From Nostoc sp. 106C (lineage in GTDB: Bacteria; Cyanobacteriota; Cyanobacteriia; Cyanobacteriales; Nostocaceae): a DNA stretch of 64,000 bases. Both the position numbers and the translations under genes were made by a program. Every line of letters begins with the position of its first letter. The first letter of the stretch is position 1. Below are positions 27,656 to 36,711 of this stretch, in pieces. The notes beneath the pieces are model-generated. The model ran no database searches. It was given only the letters and a program-made list of their open reading frames with translations, and had not been told where the DNA came from. The stretch is taken from contig NZ_MTAW01000145.1 in NCBI RefSeq assembly GCF_002154725.1, positions 1 through 64,000 on the forward strand. The letters run 5' to 3'.

Positions 27656-29401
27656 ATGTTGCTTTGCCTGCGAATTGAAAACTTTGCCCTAATTGACCAA
27701 CTAGAACTGGAATTTGGCGCTGGACTGAACGTATTAACAGGTGAAACCGGCGCGGGAAAATCGATTATTCTGGATGCTATTGATGCTGCCCTCGGAGGTA
27801 AGGTATCTAGTCGCGTCATTCGCACTGGAACTAGCCGAGCGATGGTAGAAGCTACTTTTAAATCTAACGCTACTTTAGCGGCTTGGTTGAACGAACAAGA
27901 AATTGATTCCATAGATGAAAACTCTGTAATCATCAGTCGAGAAATTGCTGCCACGGCTAGTAATATCCGGAGTAGATCGCGGGTGAATGGTGTGTTGGTG
28001 AATCGGCAGATGATGGGGGGATTTCGCGATCGCTTGGTGGAAATTACTGCCCAAGGCCAAACTGTACAAGTGGGACAATCCGCCCAAGTCCGTGATTGGT
28101 TGGATTTGCATGGTGGCGATTCTTTAATGCAGCAACGTCAAGCGATCGCGACTGTATTTGCTGTGTATCAACAAGCACGCCTAGCATTAGAAAAACGCCG
28201 GACATCAGAACGGGAACGTTTACAACAACTAGATTTACTCACCTATCAAGTGCAGGAATTGGGTGCGGTAAATCTTAGCGATGCCAACGAATTAGAGCAG
28301 TTATTACAAGAACGGGAACGCCTGAATCATGTAGTAGATTTGCAACAGATGAGCTACAAGGTCTATCAGGCTTTGTATCAAAACGATAACGAAGCCCCAG
28401 CCGCCGCAGATTTATTGGGAGACAGCGAAGCCACATTAAATGACATGGTGGAGTATGATGCCCAACTGCAACCGCTATTAGATTTGGTGCGGGATGCCCA
28501 AGCGACATTAATGGAAGTGGGTAGGCAAATTAATGCTTATGGCGAAGATTTAGAAGCCGATCCTCAGCGTTTAGAGGAAGTAGAAGAGCGAATTCGGGAA
28601 TTAAAGCAGATTTGTCGCAAATATGGCCCGACACTCCAAGAAGCGATCGCCTACTATCAAAAAATCCAAGGTGAATTAGCCGAACTCAACGACAGCGAAC
28701 AATCTATCGAAAGTTTAGAACAGCAAGAACAAGCAAGTTTGGCAAAACTTACCCAAGCTTGTCATAAGTTAACGCAGTTGCGTTGTACAGCAGCTAACGA
28801 TTTAGAATCGCGATTGATTGCTGAACTTAAACCCCTAGCGATGGAAAAGGTGCAATTTAAAGTAGAGATTGTACCTACTTCTCCAACTGCTACAGGTGCG
28901 GACAAAATTACATTTATGTTTAGTCCTAACCCCGGAGAACCACTCCAACCTTTAACAGAAATTGCTTCCGGTGGGGAAATGAGCCGCTTTTTACTAGCGC
29001 TGAAAGCTTGTGTTTCCCAAGCCGATGCAGCAGGGACAATGGTATTTGATGAAATTGATGTGGGTGTGTCGGGAAGAGTCGCCCAAGCGATCGCGGAAAA
29101 ATTACACCAGCTAAGCCAACGTTCACAAGTATTATGTGTTACGCACCAACCTTTAGTAGCTGCTATGGCAGACCGCCATTTCCGGGTGGATAAGCAAATT
29201 ATCAATCAAAGTAAAGGTAATAAAGCTAACAACGGTAGCGGCGAGCAACGTACCGTAGTGCGCGTCACCGCTTTGGATAATTTAACAACTCGCCGGGATG
29301 AACTAGCGCAGTTGGCTGGGGGGAAATCAGCTACAGACGCGATCGCTTTTGCAGAATCTCTGTTATTGCAAGCTGCTAATCATCGGCGCGGCGAGCAGTA
29401 A
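27656..29401 (+). CDS. recN: DNA repair protein RecN
   Basis: A 581-residue SMC-like ATPase for double-strand break repair. Walker A GETGAGKS is at 29-36, a coiled-coil arm covers about 150-380, and the C-terminal half has the ABC signature ASGGEMSRFLLAL and Walker B MVFDEIDVGVSG. It is thought to tether DNA ends and recruit RecA. The ATG at 27656 follows a GGAG; an in-frame TTG lies three bases upstream. Length is typical. Confidence 0.95.
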   Translation: MLLCLRIENFALIDQLELEFGAGLNVLTGETGAGKSIILDAIDAALGGKVSSRVIRTGTSRAMVEATFKSNATLAAWLNEQEIDSIDENSVIISREIAATASNIRSRSRVNGVLVNRQMMGGFRDRLVEITAQGQTVQVGQSAQVRDWLDLHGGDSLMQQRQAIATVFAVYQQARLALEKRRTSERERLQQLDLLTYQVQELGAVNLSDANELEQLLQERERLNHVVDLQQMSYKVYQALYQNDNEAPAAADLLGDSEATLNDMVEYDAQLQPLLDLVRDAQATLMEVGRQINAYGEDLEADPQRLEEVEERIRELKQICRKYGPTLQEAIAYYQKIQGELAELNDSEQSIESLEQQEQASLAKLTQACHKLTQLRCTAANDLESRLIAELKPLAMEKVQFKVEIVPTSPTATGADKITFMFSPNPGEPLQPLTEIASGGEMSRFLLALKACVSQADAAGTMVFDEIDVGVSGRVAQAIAEKLHQLSQRSQVLCVTHQPLVAAMADRHFRVDKQIINQSKGNKANNGSGEQRTVVRVTALDNLTTRRDELAQLAGGKSATDAIAFAESLLLQAANHRRGEQ

Positions 29402-29529
29402 TTTGATTTATTGGAATCATAAAGCAAATTGGAAGAGTTGACGAGATTTTATCAAGAATAACAAGAAGTAACCATAAAATAAAAATTTATAGGAATTAAA
29501 TTGGTTATTTATTCTTGAAAGTACTGGCT

Positions 29530-30873
29530 ATGAATATAAAATCCAATCAAAATAATCCATTTTATTTTGGCGGTGCTGTTTCCCCAGATAAGTTTATGGG
29601 ACGCAGATCTGATATTAATGCCGCATTTGATGTAATTTACAATCGGATGTATTTAGCAATTCAAGGCAGTAGTGGGATGGGTAAATCGTCATTGCTACGA
29701 TATATTGCTGCGCCAGAAACTTGGAAAACGAAAAATCTTGATACATCTCAAGTATTTATTATTTTTTTCAATTGTTCGGAAATTTTACCTTCTTTCACCG
29801 CTATTGGCTTTTGGGAAAAGGTATTGAGTTCCTTAAAAAAACAAGTTGAAGATAACGAAGCATTGCAGCTTGCGATTGAGCAAATATTGGCGCAAGGAAC
29901 CTACAGCGTTAATGAGTTACGCTATATGTTAGCTGAAATTGGTAAAGCAAATAAATTCCTACTGCTGTTACTAGATAATTTTGATGTTGCTCTGTATCCC
30001 AATGCTATCTATACCGAAGACGACATGCGCTCATTTTTGAGCAATCTTCGGAATCTAGCCAGTCATGGTCAAGAAAAAGATTATCTGTGTGTGATTCTAA
30101 CTTCCTTAAAGCGTCTATCAGAAATGGGGCCAGAAATCACACCAGGTACATCCCCTTGGAATAATCACTATACTTATCGTTACCTCAAGCCTCTTAAACA
30201 GCAAGAAGTATCAAATTGGCTGCAAAATGTGTCAGCGCAATATTCTCTTCCTTGGTTAATAGATTTGCAAGCAGGAATACAGGAAATTTCTGGAGGTAAT
30301 CCAGCACTGCTACAAAGCGCTGGTTTTTTGCTCTATAGAGCTTGGCGAGATGGAGATATTGCAACAGTAGTGGACTTTGCTAGAGAATTTGAGAAAGTAA
30401 ATCGGCAATACTTTAGTATCGCTTGGAAATTATCAACTGATGACGAAAAAAGTATACTGAAATTTCTTGCTCTGTCTCGCTTGGAAGGTCGTCTAAATCA
30501 CAAACGTAAGTACACTCTAGATGGAGTCGATATTATTCTCAGCCAAAAGGACAGACAGTTACGCGAATTAGAAGAGCGAGGTATTATCCGTTGTTATCTA
30601 GATATAGATGACAGTGAACAAGGAGATTATGTGTTTACCTCATCGATTATGGAATGGTGGGTGATCAAAGAACTAGAAAATAGTCAAAATCAGCCAGATT
30701 TAGCAGAGCGTGAGCTAGTTTTTCTTAATCTTAGTAGTAAGCAGATTGAGCAGATGAAATCTATTATGAAGCAGGTATGGCAGTATAAAGATACGATTCA
30801 ATCTGTGGCTGGATGGATGGGAAAACTGGGAGGTGCTTTTGTGAAAGGAGTTATTGGGCAAAGTCCAGCGTAA
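29530..30873 (+). CDS. STAND-like P-loop NTPase
   Basis: A 447-residue NTPase (an in-frame TTG at 29515 would add five residues). It opens with the NPFYFGG...FMGRRSDI motif typical of STAND-type ATPases, followed by Walker A GSSGMGKSS at 46-54, Walker B LLLLLDNFD and a helical C-terminal half with a winged-helix-like LEGRLNHKRKYTLDGVDIILSQ segment. It ends in a conserved module (LSSKQIEQMKSIMKQVWQYKD) that is also the end of the next protein. No effector domain is recognisable. The next gene starts 28 bases later, so the two are probably an operon. Role unknown; related STAND proteins act in signalling or defence. Confidence 0.75.
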   Translation: MNIKSNQNNPFYFGGAVSPDKFMGRRSDINAAFDVIYNRMYLAIQGSSGMGKSSLLRYIAAPETWKTKNLDTSQVFIIFFNCSEILPSFTAIGFWEKVLSSLKKQVEDNEALQLAIEQILAQGTYSVNELRYMLAEIGKANKFLLLLLDNFDVALYPNAIYTEDDMRSFLSNLRNLASHGQEKDYLCVILTSLKRLSEMGPEITPGTSPWNNHYTYRYLKPLKQQEVSNWLQNVSAQYSLPWLIDLQAGIQEISGGNPALLQSAGFLLYRAWRDGDIATVVDFAREFEKVNRQYFSIAWKLSTDDEKSILKFLALSRLEGRLNHKRKYTLDGVDIILSQKDRQLRELEERGIIRCYLDIDDSEQGDYVFTSSIMEWWVIKELENSQNQPDLAERELVFLNLSSKQIEQMKSIMKQVWQYKDTIQSVAGWMGKLGGAFVKGVIGQSPA

Positions 30874-30901
30874 ACTAGTCAGAAACCAACAGGTAATCTC
30901 T

Positions 30902-33757
30902 ATGACAACAGGTCTAATCAATCCATATATTACTGGTACTCCAATTAACAATAAGAAAAAGTTTTTTGGACGGGATGACCTGTTCCGTTTTATTGAAGAT
31001 AACTTACTTCAAGGTGCATCTGTAATTCTTCTGCATGGTCAACGACGGATTGGTAAATCCTCTGTTTTGGCGCAGATTCCTCACTTTTTGAGTCATTTAA
31101 AACAGTTTATTTTTATACCGTTGTCTCTGGAAGGTCAAAGTCAAAGCTCGTTGGCAGATATCTTACATCATCTAGCAACAGGCATTGTGAGATATCTGAA
31201 TTTACCTGAAGAACAAGTAAAGATCCCAACAAAGCTTACGCTAGAATCAAAACCAACGGTCTTTACTACCGATTTTTTTATTCAAATTTATGAAGCTTTA
31301 GGCGATCGCAAACCAGTTCTACTATTAGATGAATTTGATACAGTTGGCGATCGCAACGATCAAACAACCACTGAGGATTTCTTTCGCCATCTCCAGTCAC
31401 TCATTCTCACCCAACCTACAAGATTTTGTCTAATTCCAGTCGTCGGACGGCGGTTGGACGACTTGGAAACCTTAGTGAGTTTATTTCGCCAAGCACCACG
31501 TAAAGAAGTTGGTTTGCTAGAGAAAAATCATACCGAACGTCTGATTACCAAACCAGCTGAAGGCATTTTAGAATACGACCCCCTAGCAATTGAGCATATT
31601 TGGCTAGTTACCGCAGGACATCCCTATTTTACTCAGGTATTATGCAGTGTGCTATTTGAAAAAGCTCGGGATAAATATGAAGATGAAGTAGCAGACTGGC
31701 AAAAGATTAGTACAGAAGATGTCGATCAGAATATTGATGAAGCAATTGAAAGAGCCGACAACGGTTTAGCATGGTTTCGTCAAGGATTACCGATTGCAGA
31801 ACGGGTAGTATTTGCGGCTATTGCTGAAATGCAAAAACGCTCCCGTCCCGATCCTTGGAAACTACTAACAGACCAAGGTGTAATTGTAACCCATGAGCTA
31901 GAAGAGGCGTTAGAAACCCTAAAAACAGGTGGGTTTATTACAGAGAGAGAGCTTTCTGAATTATCCCGCGATCGCCCTTATTCTTATGCAATTACGGTGG
32001 AATTAGTCCGTTGCTGGTTCATTAAAAGGCACTCTCTACGCACAGAGATTTTAGAATTAGATAAGCTGCATCCAGAGATTATTCCCTTGTATCAAGAAGG
32101 GAAGGAATTACACGAACAAGGGGATATTATTGAAGCAATAAGGTTGTATGAACAAGTTTTACAAGTTAACCCAAACCACTTTGGCGCTTTATCTGGAATG
32201 GCTTCTGCTTGTTTAGAAGATGAGCAATTTAGCCAGGCTGTTGAACTTTATACAAGAGTCTGCAAAGTAGACGATCTGAGTGTACGCTACAGGGAGGCTT
32301 TTGTAAAATCGCTCTTAGGTTATGGGCGCGACCTCAAAGAAAAAGGCGACCTCGCACAAGCTAGAACCCAGTTTGCAAGAGCGCTAGAGTTAGAACCAGA
32401 AAATAGACGCGCACAGCAGCGACTCTGGGAAGTCGAAGCTCAATTAGAGCAAGAACAAGAGCATATTAGCGAAACTTTACAAACCTTACGCAATCCTTTT
32501 TATGTTGGCGCTCCTGTCCCACCAGAGTATTTTGTCGGGCGAAGGTCTGCAATTGCAGTAGCATTCGATCAAATCTACAATCGCGGTCATCTAGCTATCT
32601 GGGGGAATACAGGTATAGGGAAATCTTCATTTCTGCAATTTTTAGCGTCTCCTCAAGTTTGGCAAGAACATGGACTTAATATTGATGAAGCAATTATCGT
32701 TAGCCTGAATTGTTCATTGATCGTTCCTTTTACACCTGATGCTTTTTGGCAAGAATTTTTAAGCCTTCTGCAAGAACAACTCGGTGATGAAAATTTCTTA
32801 CAAACTGATATTGATAAATTTTTAAATTCAGAAGAAGTCACAATTAGAAATATTCGCCAAATACTGCAAAAAACGGGGCAAAGAAATCGGTTTTTGCTAC
32901 TGTTGTTAGACAACTATGAAGATGCTCTTTCTCCTAACAAAAACTATACTGAAGCTGAAATGCAGGTATTCTTAAGTGAGTTTCGCAATCTCGCCATTCA
33001 TAGTAAAGAACGTTATTATTTGTCAACTGTTGTCACCTCTAGGAAACGGCTAACTGAACTTGGACCGGAAGTATATCCGTCGTCATCACCCTGGTATAAC
33101 CATTACTTGTTTCTGAGCCTCCAACCTTTTAATAATAGAGAAATAAGTGAATTGATCAGCCTTATGCCTGCTGAATTGAATCTGCTTCCAGAGTTAAGGC
33201 AGGTCATTCAAGAGATGTGTGGAGGATACCCAGCCTTGCTTCAAAATGCTGGCTATTTGATTTATAACATTTGGCGTAATGGGCAGATACTGAATATTGA
33301 AACCTTTGCACAAGAGTTCTATAAAGCTACTAAACATATCTTCCAAGATTGGTGGTTATCCTTTAATGAAACCGAACAAATATTGTTAATGTTAATTGCT
33401 TTATCTCGTTTACAAGGTCGTCTCAATCAACGACGATACGACTTGAGCGATATTGACATAGTTTTCAGTCAGCAGCAGCGAGCACTTAGTAATCTAGAAG
33501 AGCAGGGCTTTATTAGACGTGCAGAACAACAAGGAAACATTCTTTACCAATTCACCTCATCAATGATGGAATTTTGGGTACTGAAGGAAATTGAAAGTAG
33601 CGATGACGGCGGGCTTGCTCAAAGGCAGAGAGTTGTTCTAAACTTAATGAGCCGGAAGCAGGTAGAGCAAATTCAGTCAGCTTTTAGATGGCTTTGGCAA
33701 AACAAAGATGCCTCTGAATCATTTATGACTTGGATAGGGCGTAAATTAGCAGATTAG
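30902..33757 (+). CDS. double P-loop STAND-like NTPase with central TPRs
   Basis: A 951-residue protein with two NTPase modules. Module 1 has the NPY...FFGRDDL start, Walker A GQRRIGKSS at 46-54 and Walker B VLLLDEFD, and resembles archaeal-type ATPases. A TPR stretch follows at about 395-540. From about 545 module 2, NPFYVGAPVPPEYFVGRRS with Walker A GNTGIGKS at 568-575 and LLLLLDNYED, is a close paralogue of the whole preceding protein, down to the C-terminal MSRKQVEQIQSAFRWLWQNKD. The start at 30902 follows an AGGT; upstream codons overlap the previous gene. The tandem arrangement suggests duplication and fusion. Function unknown. Confidence 0.78.
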   Translation: MTTGLINPYITGTPINNKKKFFGRDDLFRFIEDNLLQGASVILLHGQRRIGKSSVLAQIPHFLSHLKQFIFIPLSLEGQSQSSLADILHHLATGIVRYLNLPEEQVKIPTKLTLESKPTVFTTDFFIQIYEALGDRKPVLLLDEFDTVGDRNDQTTTEDFFRHLQSLILTQPTRFCLIPVVGRRLDDLETLVSLFRQAPRKEVGLLEKNHTERLITKPAEGILEYDPLAIEHIWLVTAGHPYFTQVLCSVLFEKARDKYEDEVADWQKISTEDVDQNIDEAIERADNGLAWFRQGLPIAERVVFAAIAEMQKRSRPDPWKLLTDQGVIVTHELEEALETLKTGGFITERELSELSRDRPYSYAITVELVRCWFIKRHSLRTEILELDKLHPEIIPLYQEGKELHEQGDIIEAIRLYEQVLQVNPNHFGALSGMASACLEDEQFSQAVELYTRVCKVDDLSVRYREAFVKSLLGYGRDLKEKGDLAQARTQFARALELEPENRRAQQRLWEVEAQLEQEQEHISETLQTLRNPFYVGAPVPPEYFVGRRSAIAVAFDQIYNRGHLAIWGNTGIGKSSFLQFLASPQVWQEHGLNIDEAIIVSLNCSLIVPFTPDAFWQEFLSLLQEQLGDENFLQTDIDKFLNSEEVTIRNIRQILQKTGQRNRFLLLLLDNYEDALSPNKNYTEAEMQVFLSEFRNLAIHSKERYYLSTVVTSRKRLTELGPEVYPSSSPWYNHYLFLSLQPFNNREISELISLMPAELNLLPELRQVIQEMCGGYPALLQNAGYLIYNIWRNGQILNIETFAQEFYKATKHIFQDWWLSFNETEQILLMLIALSRLQGRLNQRRYDLSDIDIVFSQQQRALSNLEEQGFIRRAEQQGNILYQFTSSMMEFWVLKEIESSDDGGLAQRQRVVLNLMSRKQVEQIQSAFRWLWQNKDASESFMTWIGRKLAD

Positions 33758-33919
33758 GAAGTATTATTCCTTTTTGATCCATTGATGTAGGTGTTCGGGA
33801 AGTTTAGCCCAAGCGAATCTTATTCAGCGTTGTTGTATAATGCCATGAGTCGTTTTACTTGATGTGAACGCCATAAATTAAGTTACCGTGCAGCGTGAAC
33901 TAGGTTTAGCAAGTGGCAA

Positions 33920-34111
33920 ATGATTAAACTCGATCAGTTTTTAAAGTTGGTAAGTATAGCCTCCACTGGAGGACAAGCCAAGCTAATGATTCTTGATGGT
34001 TATGTCAAAGTCAATGGCATCGTTGAAACCCGACGAGGGCGGAAGTTAGTATCAGGAGATCAAGTAACAATAGAAGGGAAAACTTTTGATGTTGGGGAAA
34101 TAATAGGGTAA
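33920..34111 (+). CDS. S4-domain RNA-binding protein, YbcJ/YaaA-like
   Basis: A 63-residue protein that is essentially one S4 domain: KLDQFLKLVSIASTGGQAK, then ILDGYVKVNGIVETRRGRKLVSGDQV. Short S4 proteins bind structured RNA such as rRNA. The start codon overlaps the TGA of a tiny upstream frame (ATGA). It is convergent with the HD-domain gene, 12 bases apart. Confidence 0.88.
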   Translation: MIKLDQFLKLVSIASTGGQAKLMILDGYVKVNGIVETRRGRKLVSGDQVTIEGKTFDVGEIIG

Positions 34112-34123
34112 GAGGCTATTCAA

Positions 34124-34675
34124 TTATACTTGATCGATAAACAACTTATAATCTTGAATTTTGCTAGCCAAACGTGAAGCTAGAAAATCACTTGCATCCT
34201 TCAAAGCTTCATAAATCTGAATACCTTCTTCTCGATATCGAGTAATTTTTTCTAGATTCCAATAATGCGGTGGTGCTTGTAGATTACTAATTCTATCTGC
34301 CAACTTTACCATCCATATTTCTTTTGGTTGTTGTTTGATTCTTTGTAAGCTATCTTCCATTTGAAGATGTTTGTCTAAATTTTTATCTTTAGTCAATGCA
34401 AGTACACCCTTAGCTACTGCTTCACCAAATTCAGCTTTTATTTGCTCATAAGTTGTATGAGTATCTTCGATGGAGTCATGTAAAAGCGCACATTGAATTG
34501 CCAGATTTCCGTCGGTTTCTTTCTCCACACTTAAGGCAGCAATTACTTCCATGCTCACAAAACTTAAGTGCATGATGTAAGGTATTTCTGAACCTGGCAT
34601 TTTTTGACCTTGGTGTGCTTGTGCTGCAAATTTATAGCTTTTAATATAACTTTCTTGTGACCAATTTCGTTTCAT
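34124..34675 (-). CDS. HD-domain protein, small alarmone hydrolase (MESH1/SpoT-HD-like)
   Basis: A protein of 183 residues from the ATG at 34675. It is one HD-superfamily domain of the (p)ppGpp-hydrolase type. Numbering from an in-frame TTG two codons earlier, ligands are H38, H68-D69 (LLHDSIEDT, with E72-D73 beside them) and D129 (KLADRISNL). No synthetase domain, TGS or ACT region is present, so if it acts on alarmones it can only hydrolyse them. A GAGAG-rich sequence precedes the start. It follows a zinc-ribbon gene by some 18 bases on the same strand. It could also hydrolyse another nucleotide. Confidence 0.8.
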   Translation of the reverse strand: MKRNWSQESYIKSYKFAAQAHQGQKMPGSEIPYIMHLSFVSMEVIAALSVEKETDGNLAIQCALLHDSIEDTHTTYEQIKAEFGEAVAKGVLALTKDKNLDKHLQMEDSLQRIKQQPKEIWMVKLADRISNLQAPPHYWNLEKITRYREEGIQIYEALKDASDFLASRLASKIQDYKLFIDQV

Positions 34676-34693
34676 ATACAAGCTCTCTCTAAT

Positions 34694-34897
34694 TTAATCA
34701 TCTGGAAACTGCCAAGATGAAATACTTTCTACATTTGTGCTATTGCATTTAATACAAGTAACATCAAATGTCGAATCCATCCACTCATAACCACAAACAC
34801 GACAATGACAGAAAATATTATTGCGGTTTGCATCTTTTATCCCTTGATGCCATTGTTGTAGTTGGTTAAGATTTTGAAATGGAAAATTCTCAGACAT
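34694..34897 (-). CDS. small zinc-ribbon protein
   Basis: A 67-residue protein from the ATG at 34897. A helical N-terminus precedes a four-cysteine ribbon, CRVCGYEW ... CIKCNSTNV, with an extra C-x-C just before it. The frame is open to 35041, but that extension is hydrophobic and unlike a ribbon protein. It lies just upstream of the HD-domain gene and is probably co-transcribed. Zinc ribbons of this size usually bind nucleic acid or act as adaptors; the role is unknown. Confidence 0.65.
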   Translation of the reverse strand: MSENFPFQNLNQLQQWHQGIKDANRNNIFCHCRVCGYEWMDSTFDVTCIKCNSTNVESISSWQFPDD

Positions 34898-35385
34898 TCT
34901 AATTAGCCTTTTTATCAGTTCTTGAAAGACAGAGTTAAAAAATTTTGAGCTTAATTTTATTCTGTCTAGGGTGGCTGATATAACCATTGAACATGAATTA
35001 TACTTGAGTTCGCTAAAATCTGCGATCGCAAAAATTTTCATAACGATCAGTACTAATCAATCGCATTCTGCCCAATGAGTTAGTGGTTATCAATCAAAAT
35101 ATTAAACTTATACCATGTACACACCCTTACTCAACCCATAGTAAGAGTGTAATTTTACATTCAGAGCCTACGATTAAGAATTAGGAAATCAAATTTTAGT
35201 AGATGTGCTTTTCCACTCATGGGCTTGGGTGCCAAGCCATATCAAGCAGCAAGGTAATGTTGGGGTATTCCTAAACAACTTGAGACGAAGAGTGCTTCAT
35301 ATTGCCAAAATTGATTTTTTCCGAAGTAACAACACTTAAATTTTTTTTGCCTATCTACGCTCTACACAATAGGAAGTTTGACAAA
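34898..35385. other. intergenic region with a terminator-like hairpin
   Basis: About 490 bases. ACACCCTTACT (35121-35131) pairs with AGTAAGAGTGT (35140-35150), one mismatch and an 8-base loop, followed by AATTTT. Otherwise it shows no gene or repeat; the promoter of the following exported protein must lie at the right end. Confidence 0.5.
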
Positions 35386-35940
35386 ATGCAGAGTTTTCAA
35401 CTTTTCCATCAATTTAGCAAGTGGCAATTTTCTAAATTACTTGGACAGGCAGTAGCTTTAGGGATAGGTGCTAGTATTTTATTCTTAAGTCCCAATGCTA
35501 ATGCTGCCGAGCAAGTTGTTTTAAAGTATGGGAATTTTCAAGGGCCAATCTCTGTGAAAGAATTGAGTCAGTTTGTAGAAACTGGCAAAACTACCCCCAC
35601 ACTGAGGGCTTATTTGCAGGCGGCTCAACAAAACCCTGCAATAGCTCGTAAGGCACTGACAGCTGGAATAAAAGCCGATCGTAACTTATTAAATAACCTA
35701 CTTTCTAGCTGGGCAGGGCCTATTTTAGTAAACCAAATTGGCGAGGTAGTTCATCCTCCTGCACAGCAATTAGACGAGCAGGCGTTGCGAAGCGCTTTAA
35801 GTACATCTATTAGTCAAAATGGTGAAGTTACGTTGCTTGGAGCCATTCGTAACTATCCTAATGCTGCTGTTGAAATTGAAGGCGATCGCCTGATTCCTGT
35901 TTATGAACGGTTAAGTAACATGGCGAAAATCTTTAACTAA
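35386..35940 (+). CDS. exported DUF1400-type protein
   Basis: A protein of 184 residues from the ATG at 35386, which follows AGGAAG by nine bases. A signal peptide (QAVALGIGASILFLSPNANA, cleavage before AEQ) precedes a helical domain starting VVLKYGNFQGPISVKELSQFVETG. This is the DUF1400 module found at the N-terminus of cyanobacterial secreted alpha/beta-hydrolase-like proteins. Here only that module is present, without a hydrolase domain. Probably periplasmic; function unknown. Confidence 0.75.
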   Translation: MQSFQLFHQFSKWQFSKLLGQAVALGIGASILFLSPNANAAEQVVLKYGNFQGPISVKELSQFVETGKTTPTLRAYLQAAQQNPAIARKALTAGIKADRNLLNNLLSSWAGPILVNQIGEVVHPPAQQLDEQALRSALSTSISQNGEVTLLGAIRNYPNAAVEIEGDRLIPVYERLSNMAKIFN

Positions 35941-36092
35941 ACTTAATTTAATGCCAGCTTGAGATAGCTACTATTGCTTCAAATAGCACATCCAGAGGTA
36001 ATGTCAACAAAGTCTGTAGGTACTTCAGTTGCATAATTCGCATCTGCAAAACCTAAATTCTATTGCTAACCTATATAGCGATAGATAAAAAG

Positions 36093-36422
36093 ATGAAATT
36101 TCTCATCAGGCTTACTGGCTTGGCTTTGATAGTTTTTGGCATCAAGGTTTTGGCAAGTAGTGTAATTTTCTCTGGATACTTTATTCCTAGTTTGCCTGTA
36201 ATGGTTTTGACAGTATCAGGAATATTGATTTTAAAGTACGGCGGACAGAATCGTAATTATGCTTGGCTATTGATTGCTGGTAGTTTGACTTATGCCATCA
36301 TGAGTAGCGTAATTTTTATTGCTCCGATCTCACTTGTCTCATTTGGCTTGGCATTGATGGCAGTAAGTATTGGCTACACGATGCTCTCCACTGGTAAAGT
36401 TAAATTGCAACTATTACCATAG
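36093..36422 (+). CDS. small membrane protein, four helices
   Basis: A 109-residue hydrophobic protein with four predicted transmembrane helices (LTGLALIVFGIKVLASSVIF, LPVMVLTVSGILIL, YAWLLIAGSLTYAIMSSVIF, LVSFGLALMAVSIGYTML) and short loops. The ATG at 36093 is preferred over an in-frame TTG at 36063. No family recognised. It is flanked by other small exported or membrane proteins on the same strand. Confidence 0.7.
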   Translation: MKFLIRLTGLALIVFGIKVLASSVIFSGYFIPSLPVMVLTVSGILILKYGGQNRNYAWLLIAGSLTYAIMSSVIFIAPISLVSFGLALMAVSIGYTMLSTGKVKLQLLP

Positions 36423-36643
36423 GTGGAGTTAGCTTGCTACTGGCAATCGAAACCAGACTCTGCGGTGTGAAAAATCACTATTTCCTTAAAGATGGGTTGG
36501 GTTCATCAATGTATCATTTCTCAGTCCAGCATTGACTTGTGGATACCTCAAACAATAATTTTCCTTAACTGAAGTATGTTGTGAATGCTTGACTGCCTGG
36601 ATTATTTGCAATTAATCTATGTATTGGTTCAACAGAAAGGAGT

Positions 36644-36687
36644 GTAAATAAGCATACTTAGATACAGGGAGCAAGCAAGTATAAACT
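36644..36687 (+). promoter_or_regulatory. possible NtcA-type promoter
   Basis: GTA-N8-TAC (36644-36657) is followed 24 bases later by TAAACT (36682-36687), fitting the TAN3T -10 box. This is the spacing of NtcA-activated promoters in cyanobacteria. The start codon at 36712 lies 24 bases further. Half-sites of this length occur by chance, so the call rests on the combined spacing. Confidence 0.35.
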
Positions 36688-36711
36688 ACCAGCAAAGTTA
36701 AGGATAAACAA

